DNA of 64,000 nucleotides from Lutibacter oricola (GTDB lineage Bacteria; Bacteroidota; Bacteroidia; Flavobacteriales; Flavobacteriaceae): assembly GCF_900106565.1 (NCBI RefSeq), contig NZ_FNNJ01000003.1:186001-250000 (forward strand), read 5' to 3'. Under the pieces are notes generated by a model. That model was not told the origin of the DNA and searched no databases. It saw only the letters and a list, made by a program, of their open reading frames with translations. Below, in pieces: positions 42,544 through 50,928 of the stretch (within the stretch, counting starts at the first letter, position 1; every line of letters begins with the position of its first letter). The position numbers and the translations under genes were made by a program.

Positions 42544-44724
42544 TTATACAGTAAAACCTTCATCAATTAAAGGTAATTTTCTAATCCTTTTTCCTGTTGC
42601 TGCAAATATAGCATTTACAATTGCAGGTGCTATAACAGGCACTCCAGGTTCGCCAACTCCTGTTGGTGGTTTAGTACTTTTAACAATTTCTACATGTATT
42701 TTAGGTGTTTGGTGTATACGGGCCATTTGATAATCGTGAAAATTACTTTGTTCAATTTCACCATCTTTAGCCGTAATTTTTCCATAAAAAGCTAAAGACA
42801 TACCAAATATAGCAGAGCCTTCCATTTGAGCAATTACAGTATCTCTATTTACCACCAAACCACAATCTATGGCTATATAAACGTTATGTACTGTTACTTT
42901 ATTATTTATAACAGAAACTTCAATTATTGAAGCTACATAAGATTGAAAGCTTTTGTGAATGGCAATTCCATAAGCATGACCTTCTGGTAATTTTTTACCA
43001 TAATCAGCATTTTTTGCTACTATGTTTAAAACATTTCTAAGTCTATTTGTTTGTAGTTTTTTAGCTTTTTTATCTTTAGATAAAAAGTTTAATCTAAACT
43101 CGAGAGGATCTGTAGTTGTTTCGTGTGCCAGTTCATCTGTAAAAACATTAATTGCAAATCCGTGTGGTAGATTAATAACAGATCTTAACCAACCAATTCT
43201 AACATGAGCAGGAGCTTTACCAACTTCAACTCTTAAGTTATCTACGTTGTATGGTAAGTTTGAAGCGCTATTAATTTCCCATCCTCCAGGATATTCAACA
43301 CCTTTTTGAAATGTTGAAGTAATTGATGGAAATGCAAAACGATGTAACCAGCCTGAAATTTTATTGTCTTTTGTAATTGAAGCTTTAAAATATTGTGCAC
43401 TTACGGTATGTAAATAATCATGTTTAATATCATCTTCTCGTGTCCAAACAACTTGAATTGGGTTATTCGTTTCTTTAGATAATATTGCAGCTTCAGCAAC
43501 ATAATCTGGTTTAGATTTTCTTCCAAATCCACCACCAAGTAGCGTAACATTAATTGTTACTTTATCTAATTCAATTTGTAAGGCCTCTTTAACTTCTTCT
43601 CTAGCTGTTTGCGCTACTTGCGTAGGCGCCCAAACATCACAAACACCATTGCGATACCAAGCAACTGTATTCGGTACCTCCATAGGTGCGTGCGCTAAAT
43701 GTGGTAATTGGTAAGTAGCTTCAATAGTTCTACTAGCATTTTTAAACGCATTGTTAATGTTGCCTTTATCTTTAGAAACTTTACCAGGTTTATGTACGTT
43801 TTTTGTAATTTCTTCCAAATAAATAGAAGAATTGTAAGATTTGTTTTCTCCTAAATCCCACTCAATAACTAAAGCTTCTTTACCTTTAATAGCAGCCCAA
43901 GTATTGGTCGCAATTACAGCAATACCACCTAAGGTTCCAAAAGGTCTATCAACAGGTTTAATTTCAATAACATTTTCTACACCAGCTATTTTTAAAGCTT
44001 CGGTTTTATCAAAAGATTTTACAGTTCCAAATGTTACTGGGCAATGTGCTATAGTCGCAAATTTCATATTTGGCAGCCTTTTATCCAAGCCATAAATAGC
44101 TGAACCATTCGAAATGTTTTCTGCATCTACACTTTGTAAACCTTTACCAATGTATTTATAATCTTTAGGGTTTTTAAATTTTAAACTATCTTCTGAAGGA
44201 GTTTCTAAAGTTTTTGCTATTTCAACTAAATCTCCAAAAGCTATTTTTTTTCCTGAAGTGTGTATTATAAAATGATTTTTTGCTAAACATTCGCTTTCAG
44301 GAACTTTCCATTTAATAGCAGCGGCTGAAATTAGCATGGCTTTTGCCATTGCTCCCATAGTTAACATTGGCTTAAAAAATAATCGAATACTTTTTGAACC
44401 ATCAGTATTTTGGTTTCCGTATTTTTCGTCTCCGGTTGCTTGTTGTACAGAAACTCTATTCCAATCAGCTTCCATTTCATCTGCAATTACAGAAGGCAAT
44501 GAGGTTCGAACTCCATTACCCATTTCCGATCTTGATGAAACTAATATTAAGCTTCCGTCAGAATTTAGCTGAACAAATAAGTTAGGATTAAAACTTGTAA
44601 AGTTTTCAGGTGCTTTTTCTTCATTAGAAAAAATAGAAGTGTTACATGCCAATACTAAACCACCAGATGCTAAACCTATACTTTTTACAAAACTTCTACG
44701 ACTTATATTTTTTACAACTCCCAT
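42544..44724 (-). CDS. molybdenum hydroxylase large subunit (isoquinoline 1-oxidoreductase beta-like), Tat-exported
   Basis: The 726-residue protein begins with a twin-arginine signal SRRSFVKSIGLASGG (8-22) and a following Cys, so it should be exported folded, possibly lipid-attached. The molybdopterin-binding domains of the xanthine-dehydrogenase family are visible: HLAHAPMEVPNTVAWYRNG, LLGGGFGRKSKPDYVAEA, VRIGWLRSVINLPHGFAINVF and PTGVGEPGVPVIAPAI with the catalytic Glu. It works with the iron-sulfur protein encoded 1 base upstream. The substrate (aldehyde or N-heterocycle) is unknown. No cofactor-insertion chaperone is next to it. Confidence 0.92.
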   Translation of the reverse strand: MGVVKNISRRSFVKSIGLASGGLVLACNTSIFSNEEKAPENFTSFNPNLFVQLNSDGSLILVSSRSEMGNGVRTSLPSVIADEMEADWNRVSVQQATGDEKYGNQNTDGSKSIRLFFKPMLTMGAMAKAMLISAAAIKWKVPESECLAKNHFIIHTSGKKIAFGDLVEIAKTLETPSEDSLKFKNPKDYKYIGKGLQSVDAENISNGSAIYGLDKRLPNMKFATIAHCPVTFGTVKSFDKTEALKIAGVENVIEIKPVDRPFGTLGGIAVIATNTWAAIKGKEALVIEWDLGENKSYNSSIYLEEITKNVHKPGKVSKDKGNINNAFKNASRTIEATYQLPHLAHAPMEVPNTVAWYRNGVCDVWAPTQVAQTAREEVKEALQIELDKVTINVTLLGGGFGRKSKPDYVAEAAILSKETNNPIQVVWTREDDIKHDYLHTVSAQYFKASITKDNKISGWLHRFAFPSITSTFQKGVEYPGGWEINSASNLPYNVDNLRVEVGKAPAHVRIGWLRSVINLPHGFAINVFTDELAHETTTDPLEFRLNFLSKDKKAKKLQTNRLRNVLNIVAKNADYGKKLPEGHAYGIAIHKSFQSYVASIIEVSVINNKVTVHNVYIAIDCGLVVNRDTVIAQMEGSAIFGMSLAFYGKITAKDGEIEQSNFHDYQMARIHQTPKIHVEIVKSTKPPTGVGEPGVPVIAPAIVNAIFAATGKRIRKLPLIDEGFTV

Positions 44725-44725
44725 A

Positions 44726-45184
44726 TTAGCTTTGTTTTTTTAATTCAACAGTTTTATGAATGGCTTTTTTTATACGTTGGTATGTACCACACCTACAAAT
44801 GTTACCAGCCATGGCAGTTTCAATTTCTTCATCAGTTGGATTTTTATTTTTATCTAATAATGATGTAGCTGCTATTAATTGTCCTGGCTGACAAAAACCG
44901 CATTGTGCAACATTATCTTCTATCCAAGATTTTTGTAGTAATTGTAAATTTTTCGATTCTCCTTCAATAGTTAAAATTTCTTTTCCTTCAGCCATTGAAA
45001 CAGGAATTTGACAACTTTGAACTGCAGAACCATCGAGTAGCACTTTACAAGCACCGCATAAACCTTTTCCACATCCATATTTTGTGCCTGTTAAACCAAC
45101 AATATCTCTAATTGCCCAAAGTAAAGGCATATCTTTTGGAACGTCTATTTTGTGATTTTCTCCATTAATACGAAGAGTAGTCAT
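44726..45184 (-). CDS. [2Fe-2S] subunit of the molybdenum hydroxylase
   Basis: The 152-residue protein has a plant-type ferredoxin cluster site CGKGLCGACKVLLDG (about 38-52, with a further Cys at about 59) and the second cluster in CGFCQPGQL (about 95) and NICRCGTYQRI (about 129), as in IorA/CoxS. It passes electrons from the molybdenum subunit. No signal peptide is present, so it is presumably co-exported with its Tat-targeted partner. Confidence 0.94.
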   Translation of the reverse strand: MTTLRINGENHKIDVPKDMPLLWAIRDIVGLTGTKYGCGKGLCGACKVLLDGSAVQSCQIPVSMAEGKEILTIEGESKNLQLLQKSWIEDNVAQCGFCQPGQLIAATSLLDKNKNPTDEEIETAMAGNICRCGTYQRIKKAIHKTVELKKQS

Positions 45185-45312
45185 AGTTAGTAGTAGTTTT
45201 AATGAGTTTTCAAGTTACTATTATTTTTGAATAATAAAAAAATAGCATTTTCTTTTAACTGTATGTTAACTAAAAATGTAAAGATGCTGTTTTGAAATTG
45301 TATTGGCTAAAG

Positions 45313-45897
45313 TTATTTTATCAAATTATTTACCTCAATTACCTCACCAGGCTGCATGTTATTGATAGAAAACTCACCAATTCTAACTCTAACTAAACGT
45401 AAGGTAGGAAAACCAACTGCAGCAGTCATTTTTCTAACTTGTCTGTATTTTCCTTCAGTAAGTGTTATAGAAACCCAACTTGTTGGTCCGTGGCGTTCAT
45501 CTCTAATTTTTTTTGCCCTTGCCGGTAAAATTGGAGTTTTTTCTAAATTGTATACGCTACAGTTTTTTGTTATATATTTACCTGTGTCTGTACTTATTTC
45601 AACACCGTTTTTAAGATTTTTTAAAGCTTTGGAAGTAATTACACCATCAACTTGCGCGTAGTATTCTTTCTCAATTTTAGAACTTCTAATAAACTCACTT
45701 GCTTTACCATCAGTAGTTAAAAGTAATAAACCTTCAGATGGTTCGTCGAGTCTTCCAATAGCCATTGTTCCTTCAGGAAAACCGTGTAATTCGCCTAATA
45801 ATTTTTTATTAGCTCGCTTTGTTTGGTTGTTAACAAACTGACTTAAATACCCATAAGGTTTAAATATTGCGAAATGTTTGTGATTAGATTTTTCCAT
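45313..45897 (-). CDS. rRNA pseudouridine synthase, RsuA/RluE type
   Basis: The 194-residue protein has the catalytic AIGRLDEPSEGLLLLTTDG motif (about 47-65), with Asp in RLD, and the VRKMTAAVGFPTLRLVRVRIG end typical of short RluE-like enzymes without an S4 domain. The target in Escherichia coli is 23S rRNA U2457; the same target here is inferred. The start overlaps the end of topB by 14 bases. Confidence 0.9.
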   Translation of the reverse strand: MEKSNHKHFAIFKPYGYLSQFVNNQTKRANKKLLGELHGFPEGTMAIGRLDEPSEGLLLLTTDGKASEFIRSSKIEKEYYAQVDGVITSKALKNLKNGVEISTDTGKYITKNCSVYNLEKTPILPARAKKIRDERHGPTSWVSITLTEGKYRQVRKMTAAVGFPTLRLVRVRIGEFSINNMQPGEVIEVNNLIK

Positions 45898-48172
45898 TTA
45901 ATATTTGAAAAACTAATTCTTTTGTTAATTGTTTGCCAACAGCCTTTTGTTTAATATTCTCGAACGTATACACAAAGTCACAACCGTTTTTGTATTCGCT
46001 ACAACCATAAGCTGTTTTGCCTTTTAAAACAGTACCCTTTTTACATTTAGGACATTTAATTGTGTCTGGAATTTTAGCCTTTTTTTCTTCAAGTTTTAGG
46101 TTGAAATTCTCATCAAATCGAATAAGTCCTTCTACTTTACCAGCGTCCGTTTTAAAACCTTTTAAGTTAACGGTACAGTTTTTTTGAAGTAAACGAATGT
46201 ATTGGTTTTCAGATATTTTTTTGTTCAAAAACGAAAAAGGGAGTTTAAAATCACAACCATTTTTGTAGTTGCTACACCCATAGGCAGATTTTCCTTTTAA
46301 AATAGCCCCTTGTTTACATTTAGGGCATTTTTCTGCTGAAATTCCTGCGCTTTTATTCTTTTTAGTTGAAGTTTTTTTAGTTGCTACGGCAGTATTTTCT
46401 GTATAAGATATATTGGCTCTTGTTTTTTCAGAGCGAACCTCGTACACCAAATGATCTACCATACTCTTCATGTTTTTTATAAAGCTACCAGCATTAAACT
46501 CTCCGTGTTCAATTTCTTTTAAACGTTTTTCCCATCTACCAGTAAGCTCGGCAGATTTTAATAATTCGTTTTGAATGGTGTCAATTAGTTGAACACCTGT
46601 AGTTGTAGGTAAAAGAAGTTTCTTTTTTCGCTGAATATATTTCCTTCTAAAAAGGGTTTCAATAATATTTGCACGCGTAGACGGTCTACCAATTCCGTTT
46701 TCTTTCATTAACTCACGCATTTCATCATCATCAACTTGCTTACCTGCGGTTTCCATAGCACGTAGTAATGTTGCCTCTGTAAAATTATTTGGTGGTTTAG
46801 TTTGTTTTTCTAAAAACGAAGGTATGTGAGGTCCTTTTTCTCCTTTTTCAAAAGTTGGTAAAATACCAGTTTCTTTTTTTGTTACACCTTCAGTTTCAAA
46901 AACAACTCTCCAACCTTTTTCTAAAATTTCTTTACCGGTAGTTTTAAAAGTAACATCATCTGCTTTACCAATTACGGCGGTGTTAGATACTTTACATTCA
47001 TCATAAAAAACAGCAATAAAGCGTTTTGTAATTATATCGTAAACCTGTTGTTGGTTGTATTGTAAGTTAATTTGAACTCCCGTTGGTATAATTGCGTGGT
47101 GATCGGTAACTTTTTTATCGTTAAAAACCCTGCTCGATTTTTTTATTTTTTTTCCTAATAAAGGCTCAGTTAAAGAGCTATAATTTGTTAGGTTTTTTAA
47201 AATAGCTGGTACTTTTGGGTAAATATCATTAGGTAAAAATGTAGTATCTACTCTTGGGTATGTAACTACTTTTTGTTCGTATAACTTTTGAACAATTTTC
47301 AATGTTTCATCTGCTGAAAAACCAAATTTATTATTACAATAAACCTGCAAACCGGTTAAGTCGAATAATTTTGGAGCATATTCTTTACCAGCTTTTTTGG
47401 TAATTGAAACAATTTCAAAATCACTTTCTTTTACTTTGTTGGCAAATATTTCACCCTCTTCTTTTTTTAAAAAACGTCCTTCTTCACAATTAAATAAAGT
47501 ATCTCTATATAACGTTTGAAGTTCCCAATAAGGCTGAGGTTTAAAATTTTCAATTTCTTTAAAGCGGTTTACAACCATTGCTAGTGTTGGTGTTTGCACT
47601 CTTCCAACCGATAATACTTGTTTGTAACCACCGTGTTTTACAGTATATAAACGAGTGGCATTCATACCTAATAGCCAATCTCCAATAGCTCTAGAAAAAC
47701 CAGCATAATATAAATTATCATAATCTTCGGCAGGTTTTAAGTTTTGAAAACCTTCTCTAATAGCTTCTGTTGTTAAAGAAGAAATCCATAAACGTTCTAC
47801 TTTACCAGTATATCCAGCTTCATTAATAACCCAACGCTGAATTAATTCTCCTTCTTGCCCAGCATCCCCACAGTTTATAATAACATCTGCTTTATCAAAT
47901 AAACTTTTTACTATGTTAAATTGTTTTTTAATACCATCGTTACTAACCACTTTAACTTTAAACTTTTCGGGCAGCATTGGTAAGTTATTTAAATCCCAAC
48001 TTTTCCAATGTGGTTTGTAATCATTAGGTTCAAAAAGTGTGCATAAATGCCCAAAAGTGTAGGTAACAGCGTAGCCATTTCCTTCAAAATAGCCATCGCG
48101 TTTAGTGCTAGCTCCTAATACAGTAGCAATTTCACGTGCAACACTTGGCTTTTCGGCAATACATACTTTCAT
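45884..48172 (-). CDS. topB: DNA topoisomerase III
   Basis: The 762-residue type IA topoisomerase has an N-terminal Toprim domain (KVCIAEKPSVAREIATVLG, NCGDAGQEGELIQRW), the active-site region VVTYPRVDTTFLP with the catalytic Tyr (about residue 300), and RPSTRANIIETLFRRKYI. Two C-terminal Cys4 zinc-ribbon repeats follow (CPKCKQGAILKGKSAYGC and CPKCKKGTVLKGKTAYGC). It decatenates DNA. Plasmid and mobile-element copies exist, but nothing mobile surrounds this one. Confidence 0.95.
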   Translation of the reverse strand: MKVCIAEKPSVAREIATVLGASTKRDGYFEGNGYAVTYTFGHLCTLFEPNDYKPHWKSWDLNNLPMLPEKFKVKVVSNDGIKKQFNIVKSLFDKADVIINCGDAGQEGELIQRWVINEAGYTGKVERLWISSLTTEAIREGFQNLKPAEDYDNLYYAGFSRAIGDWLLGMNATRLYTVKHGGYKQVLSVGRVQTPTLAMVVNRFKEIENFKPQPYWELQTLYRDTLFNCEEGRFLKKEEGEIFANKVKESDFEIVSITKKAGKEYAPKLFDLTGLQVYCNNKFGFSADETLKIVQKLYEQKVVTYPRVDTTFLPNDIYPKVPAILKNLTNYSSLTEPLLGKKIKKSSRVFNDKKVTDHHAIIPTGVQINLQYNQQQVYDIITKRFIAVFYDECKVSNTAVIGKADDVTFKTTGKEILEKGWRVVFETEGVTKKETGILPTFEKGEKGPHIPSFLEKQTKPPNNFTEATLLRAMETAGKQVDDDEMRELMKENGIGRPSTRANIIETLFRRKYIQRKKKLLLPTTTGVQLIDTIQNELLKSAELTGRWEKRLKEIEHGEFNAGSFIKNMKSMVDHLVYEVRSEKTRANISYTENTAVATKKTSTKKNKSAGISAEKCPKCKQGAILKGKSAYGCSNYKNGCDFKLPFSFLNKKISENQYIRLLQKNCTVNLKGFKTDAGKVEGLIRFDENFNLKLEEKKAKIPDTIKCPKCKKGTVLKGKTAYGCSEYKNGCDFVYTFENIKQKAVGKQLTKELVFQILNGKI

Positions 48173-48254
48173 TTAATACAATTTTGAAGTGTTGCAAAAT
48201 ACTAAAATTGATTGAACTTTTTACTTAATTAGTTAACATTTTATTCATAGTTTT

Positions 48255-48288
48255 TTGAAGTACTTACAAACATATTGAACTATCTTTG
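48255..48288 (+). promoter_or_regulatory. promoter TTG-N23-TATCTTTG
   Basis: TTG at 48255-48257 and TATCTTTG at 48281-48288, 23 bases apart, fit the Flavobacterium-type consensus. It lies 17 bases before the ATG at 48306. Confidence 0.6.
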
Positions 48289-48305
48289 TCTATTAATTTT
48301 AGATT

Positions 48306-48785
48306 ATGAAAGCAGCATTAAAAGAAATAAAACCAGGTTATGGTTTAGGTGTGTTAAAATTTGGTATGAGTAGAGCAGAGGTAAAACTAATTTTAGGAGA
48401 ACCAACAAGTATTGATAAGTACTCATATACAAATAGTTTAACTGAGTTAACAGAATCTTGGGAGTATACCGAACTAAGTTTATCGCTTTCTTTTGATGAA
48501 GATGAAGATTGGAAATTAATGATGTTTTCTGTAACTAATAATTTTTATGAATTTGAAAATTTAGCGTTAATTGGTCTAAGTGAAGAAAAAGTAACTCAAA
48601 GTTTAGCTCAATTAAAATTTGAAGATTTGTATTTAGAAGATTTTTCTGAGCAAGATGATGAGGATCAAAAAATGCTTGAAATTGAAGACAAGTCCTTAAA
48701 TTTTTGGTTTGTAGATGGAGCGTTAGACGAAATACAGTGGTCTCCGTTATTTATTGATGATGATACAATTGATTGGCCAAGCTAA
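48306..48785 (+). CDS. acidic cytosolic protein of unknown function
   Basis: The 159-residue protein is strongly acidic (many Asp/Glu clusters such as FDEDEDW and FSEQDDEDQ), has no signal peptide, and starts with GLGVLKFGMSRAEVKLILGEPTS. That segment resembles the strand-helix opening of SmpA/BamE-like or YjgA-type folds. I do not recognise a family. It has its own promoter and ends in a terminator that reaches into the convergent hydrolase gene. Confidence 0.7.
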   Translation: MKAALKEIKPGYGLGVLKFGMSRAEVKLILGEPTSIDKYSYTNSLTELTESWEYTELSLSLSFDEDEDWKLMMFSVTNNFYEFENLALIGLSEEKVTQSLAQLKFEDLYLEDFSEQDDEDQKMLEIEDKSLNFWFVDGALDEIQWSPLFIDDDTIDWPS

Positions 48786-48786
48786 A

Positions 48787-49578
48787 TTACCTTAAAGCTT
48801 TAAGGTTTTTTATAAAGTTTATAGACGCGTTGTTAAAAGTTTGCGCTTGCTCTATATTTACTACGTGCCCACAGTTTTTAACTACCAATAATGTAGATTT
48901 TATATGTTGAGAAACTACTTTTTTTACTGCAGGTAAAAATAAATGATCTTCTTCACCCATTATATAAAATGTAGGTATTTCAATATCTTTAGCTCTAAAA
49001 AAACGTAAAAGTGGATTTATTTCTGAAGTTAATTTAAACCACCTAATAAATTCTTTTTGGTATAATTTTTTAGCTTCATTAACAAAAATTAATCTCGATT
49101 TTTTATGATTTTTTCTTGGCATTATTATAAAAGCAAAAAGCTTGTAAAGTAATAAATAAGGTACTATAGATTTGCATAAAACACCAACTTTCATTAAAAC
49201 TTGCGATTTTAAGTTTAGCTGCATTATAGCGCCACCCATAATCATACTTAAAACTCTTTTTGGATGATTTTCTGCTAAATTTCTAATTAAAATAGTTCCT
49301 AAAGAAATTCCTGAAAAATGAGATTTTTTAATATTTAAATGGTTTAAAACTTCAACAATATCGTTTGTAATAGCATCAAAAGTATAATTGTCGTTAAAAG
49401 TGTCTTTTAGCCCAGGTTTACTATCTCCGTGGCCTCTTAGATCTAATACTAAAACATTAAAAAAGTGACTAAAACTTCTAACTTGTTTAAACCAAATAGA
49501 AGAACTCCCACCAGCACCGTGAACAAAGGTCACCCACTCGTTGGACGTATCATGTCTATATTCTGTATAATTAAGCAT
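48787..49578 (-). CDS. alpha/beta-hydrolase
   Basis: The 263-residue enzyme has the oxyanion HGAGGSSSIW (about 20-29), the nucleophile elbow SGISLGT (Ser about 93), the acid in MGEEDHLFLP (about 213) and the final CGHVVNIEQ His (about 241). It is a cytosolic esterase/lipase-like hydrolase with no assigned substrate. The last codons lie under a plus-strand terminator hairpin of the neighbouring gene. Confidence 0.88.
   Translation of the reverse strand: MLNYTEYRHDTSNEWVTFVHGAGGSSSIWFKQVRSFSHFFNVLVLDLRGHGDSKPGLKDTFNDNYTFDAITNDIVEVLNHLNIKKSHFSGISLGTILIRNLAENHPKRVLSMIMGGAIMQLNLKSQVLMKVGVLCKSIVPYLLLYKLFAFIIMPRKNHKKSRLIFVNEAKKLYQKEFIRWFKLTSEINPLLRFFRAKDIEIPTFYIMGEEDHLFLPAVKKVVSQHIKSTLLVVKNCGHVVNIEQAQTFNNASINFIKNLKALR
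48789..48811 (+). terminator. terminator of the acidic-protein gene, inside the hydrolase 3' end
   Basis: An 18-base perfect palindrome ACCTTAAAG/CTTTAAGGT (48789-48806) is followed by T6. It serves the plus-strand gene ending at 48785 while covering the final codons of the convergent hydrolase gene. Confidence 0.75.
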
Positions 49579-49646
49579 TGTGTTGTTAGTAGTTTGAGCA
49601 AAAGTAGTTAAAACAATTTAATTTACTGTTTTTTATTTTTTAGCCA

Positions 49647-50465
49647 TTAATTCCACCAAACAATAAAGCATTTTTCAGTTTCTCCATTTGGATGTTTAAT
49701 CCAGCAAAGTGGAGCAGTTTGTTGGTTTAGCAAAGGTTTTATTTTTGTTGAAAACACATTAAAATTTAACCAAGTTATATTTACCTTAATGTTTTGTAGC
49801 CAATTAATTTTAGTAGGTATGTAAAACTTACATTTTTTAAATTGTTGCAATTCAGAAAGATCTATGTAAAAACCTGTAATGCAAGTGTTGTTTATTAGTT
49901 TAAACTCTTTGTTTTTAAGCCTTAAAGGAACAAATAACTGAGCTTTAAAGTAAACACGTTGTTTAATTGTTGAAACGTTTAGATTGTATTTATCTAATAA
50001 AATTTTAGCCTCTTTTTTATAAAGTAAGGGTAATTGTTTGTTTTTTAGTTTAGTTAGTTTTTTTACTAAATTATCTTTTCTATTAGGTCCAATCCAATGC
50101 TCAATTTCTGTTGAACCAAAATTCTCATCATAAAGGTAAAATTTATAAATAGCTTCTAAATGTATAGGCTTTTTATTTTGTTGAAGTAAAAAATCGATTT
50201 CTCCAATTGTAATTTTACCATTTTGAATTTGAAAATTTTCAAACAATAATTTAATAGAATCTTGTTGTTGTAATTCAAAAGAAATAAAGCGTTCAACTCT
50301 TTTCCCTAAACGTGGTTGTTTTGTTACATTTCCTTCAAAAGTAGAGCAATTTTTTTCTTGAAATTCAAATTGTTTCAAACCAAATAATGGTTCTTTTCTC
50401 CAAAGAAAAGGCGTGTTTAAAAAGCCTTCGTATTGTAATTGAATATCTTTAGAATTGTGGTCCAT
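49647..50465 (-). CDS. DUF1853 family protein
   Basis: The 272-residue protein has the marks of DUF1853: LGKRVERFISFEL (about 52-64), NGKITIGEIDFLL, HLEAIYKFYLYD and HWIGPNRKDNLVKKLTKLKNKQLPLL. The family has a nuclease-like pattern (acidic residues within GEIDFLL and HLEAIYKF, as in restriction-endonuclease folds), but no activity is established. It is divergent from the arsenosugar operon and shares its palindromic promoter region. Confidence 0.82.
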   Translation of the reverse strand: MDHNSKDIQLQYEGFLNTPFLWRKEPLFGLKQFEFQEKNCSTFEGNVTKQPRLGKRVERFISFELQQQDSIKLLFENFQIQNGKITIGEIDFLLQQNKKPIHLEAIYKFYLYDENFGSTEIEHWIGPNRKDNLVKKLTKLKNKQLPLLYKKEAKILLDKYNLNVSTIKQRVYFKAQLFVPLRLKNKEFKLINNTCITGFYIDLSELQQFKKCKFYIPTKINWLQNIKVNITWLNFNVFSTKIKPLLNQQTAPLCWIKHPNGETEKCFIVWWN

Positions 50466-50477
50466 TATTAATGCTTA

Positions 50478-50493
50478 CTCAAATATATTTGAG
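50478..50493. promoter_or_regulatory. palindromic back-to-back -7 boxes between DUF1853 and arsenosugar genes
   Basis: CTCAAATATATTTGAG is a perfect 16-base palindrome. It contains TATATTTG on both strands (plus 50484-50491, minus 50487-50480), so the same bases can serve as -7 box for the divergent genes. It lies 15 bases upstream of the DUF1853 ATG and about 100 bases upstream of the AhpD-like ATG. Confidence 0.55.
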
Positions 50494-50553
50494 ATAATTT
50501 TAAATAAAATTTTAAATTTTTACAGTTAAGTTGTAAACTTATCAAAAAATCAC

Positions 50554-50569
50554 GTACTAAAGTTAGTAC
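50554..50569 (+). promoter_or_regulatory. candidate operator GTACTAA-AG-TTAGTAC upstream of the arsenosugar operon
   Basis: A perfect 7-2-7 inverted repeat 22 bases before the first ATG of the operon, in the presumed leader. Its place suits a repressor or an mRNA-level control. No ArsR-type regulator gene is in this window. The sequence does not match an operator that I know. Confidence 0.45.
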
Positions 50570-50591
50570 AAAACCACAAAAAATAAATTAT

Positions 50592-50927
50592 ATGTCTAAG
50601 ACTTATTACGATCCAAGCGATTTACGAAAGTTTGGAAAAATTACAGATTGGAGTAAAGATTTAGGAGAAAAGTTTTTTGAGTATTATGGGAAAGTTTTTG
50701 AAGAAGGAGCTTTAACTGCACGAGAAAAATCTTTAATAGCTTTAGCTGTAGCGCATACAGAACAATGTCCGTATTGTATAGATGCATATACAAAAGATGG
50801 TTTACAACGAGGGATTACAAAAGAAGAAATGATGGAAGCAATTCACGTTGGAGCGGCTATAAAAAGTGGAGCAACTCTTGTTCACGGTGTTCAAATGATG
50901 AATAAAGTGAATAAATTAGATATGTAG
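50592..50927 (+). CDS. arsenosugar-associated AhpD-like (carboxymuconolactone decarboxylase family) protein
   Basis: The 111-residue protein has the AhpD core LTAREKSLIALAVAHTEQCPYC with the redox pair Cys59/Cys62 and the preceding His55/Glu57 relay, then GITKEEMMEAIHVGAAIKSGATLVHG. It matches the small peroxidase-like protein that regularly precedes ArsS in arsenosugar clusters. Its exact role is not established; handling arsenic-thiol or oxidised arsenic species is a reasonable guess. It is the first gene of a seven-gene operon; arsS begins after 1 base. Confidence 0.88.
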   Translation: MSKTYYDPSDLRKFGKITDWSKDLGEKFFEYYGKVFEEGALTAREKSLIALAVAHTEQCPYCIDAYTKDGLQRGITKEEMMEAIHVGAAIKSGATLVHGVQMMNKVNKLDM

Positions 50928-50928
50928 T

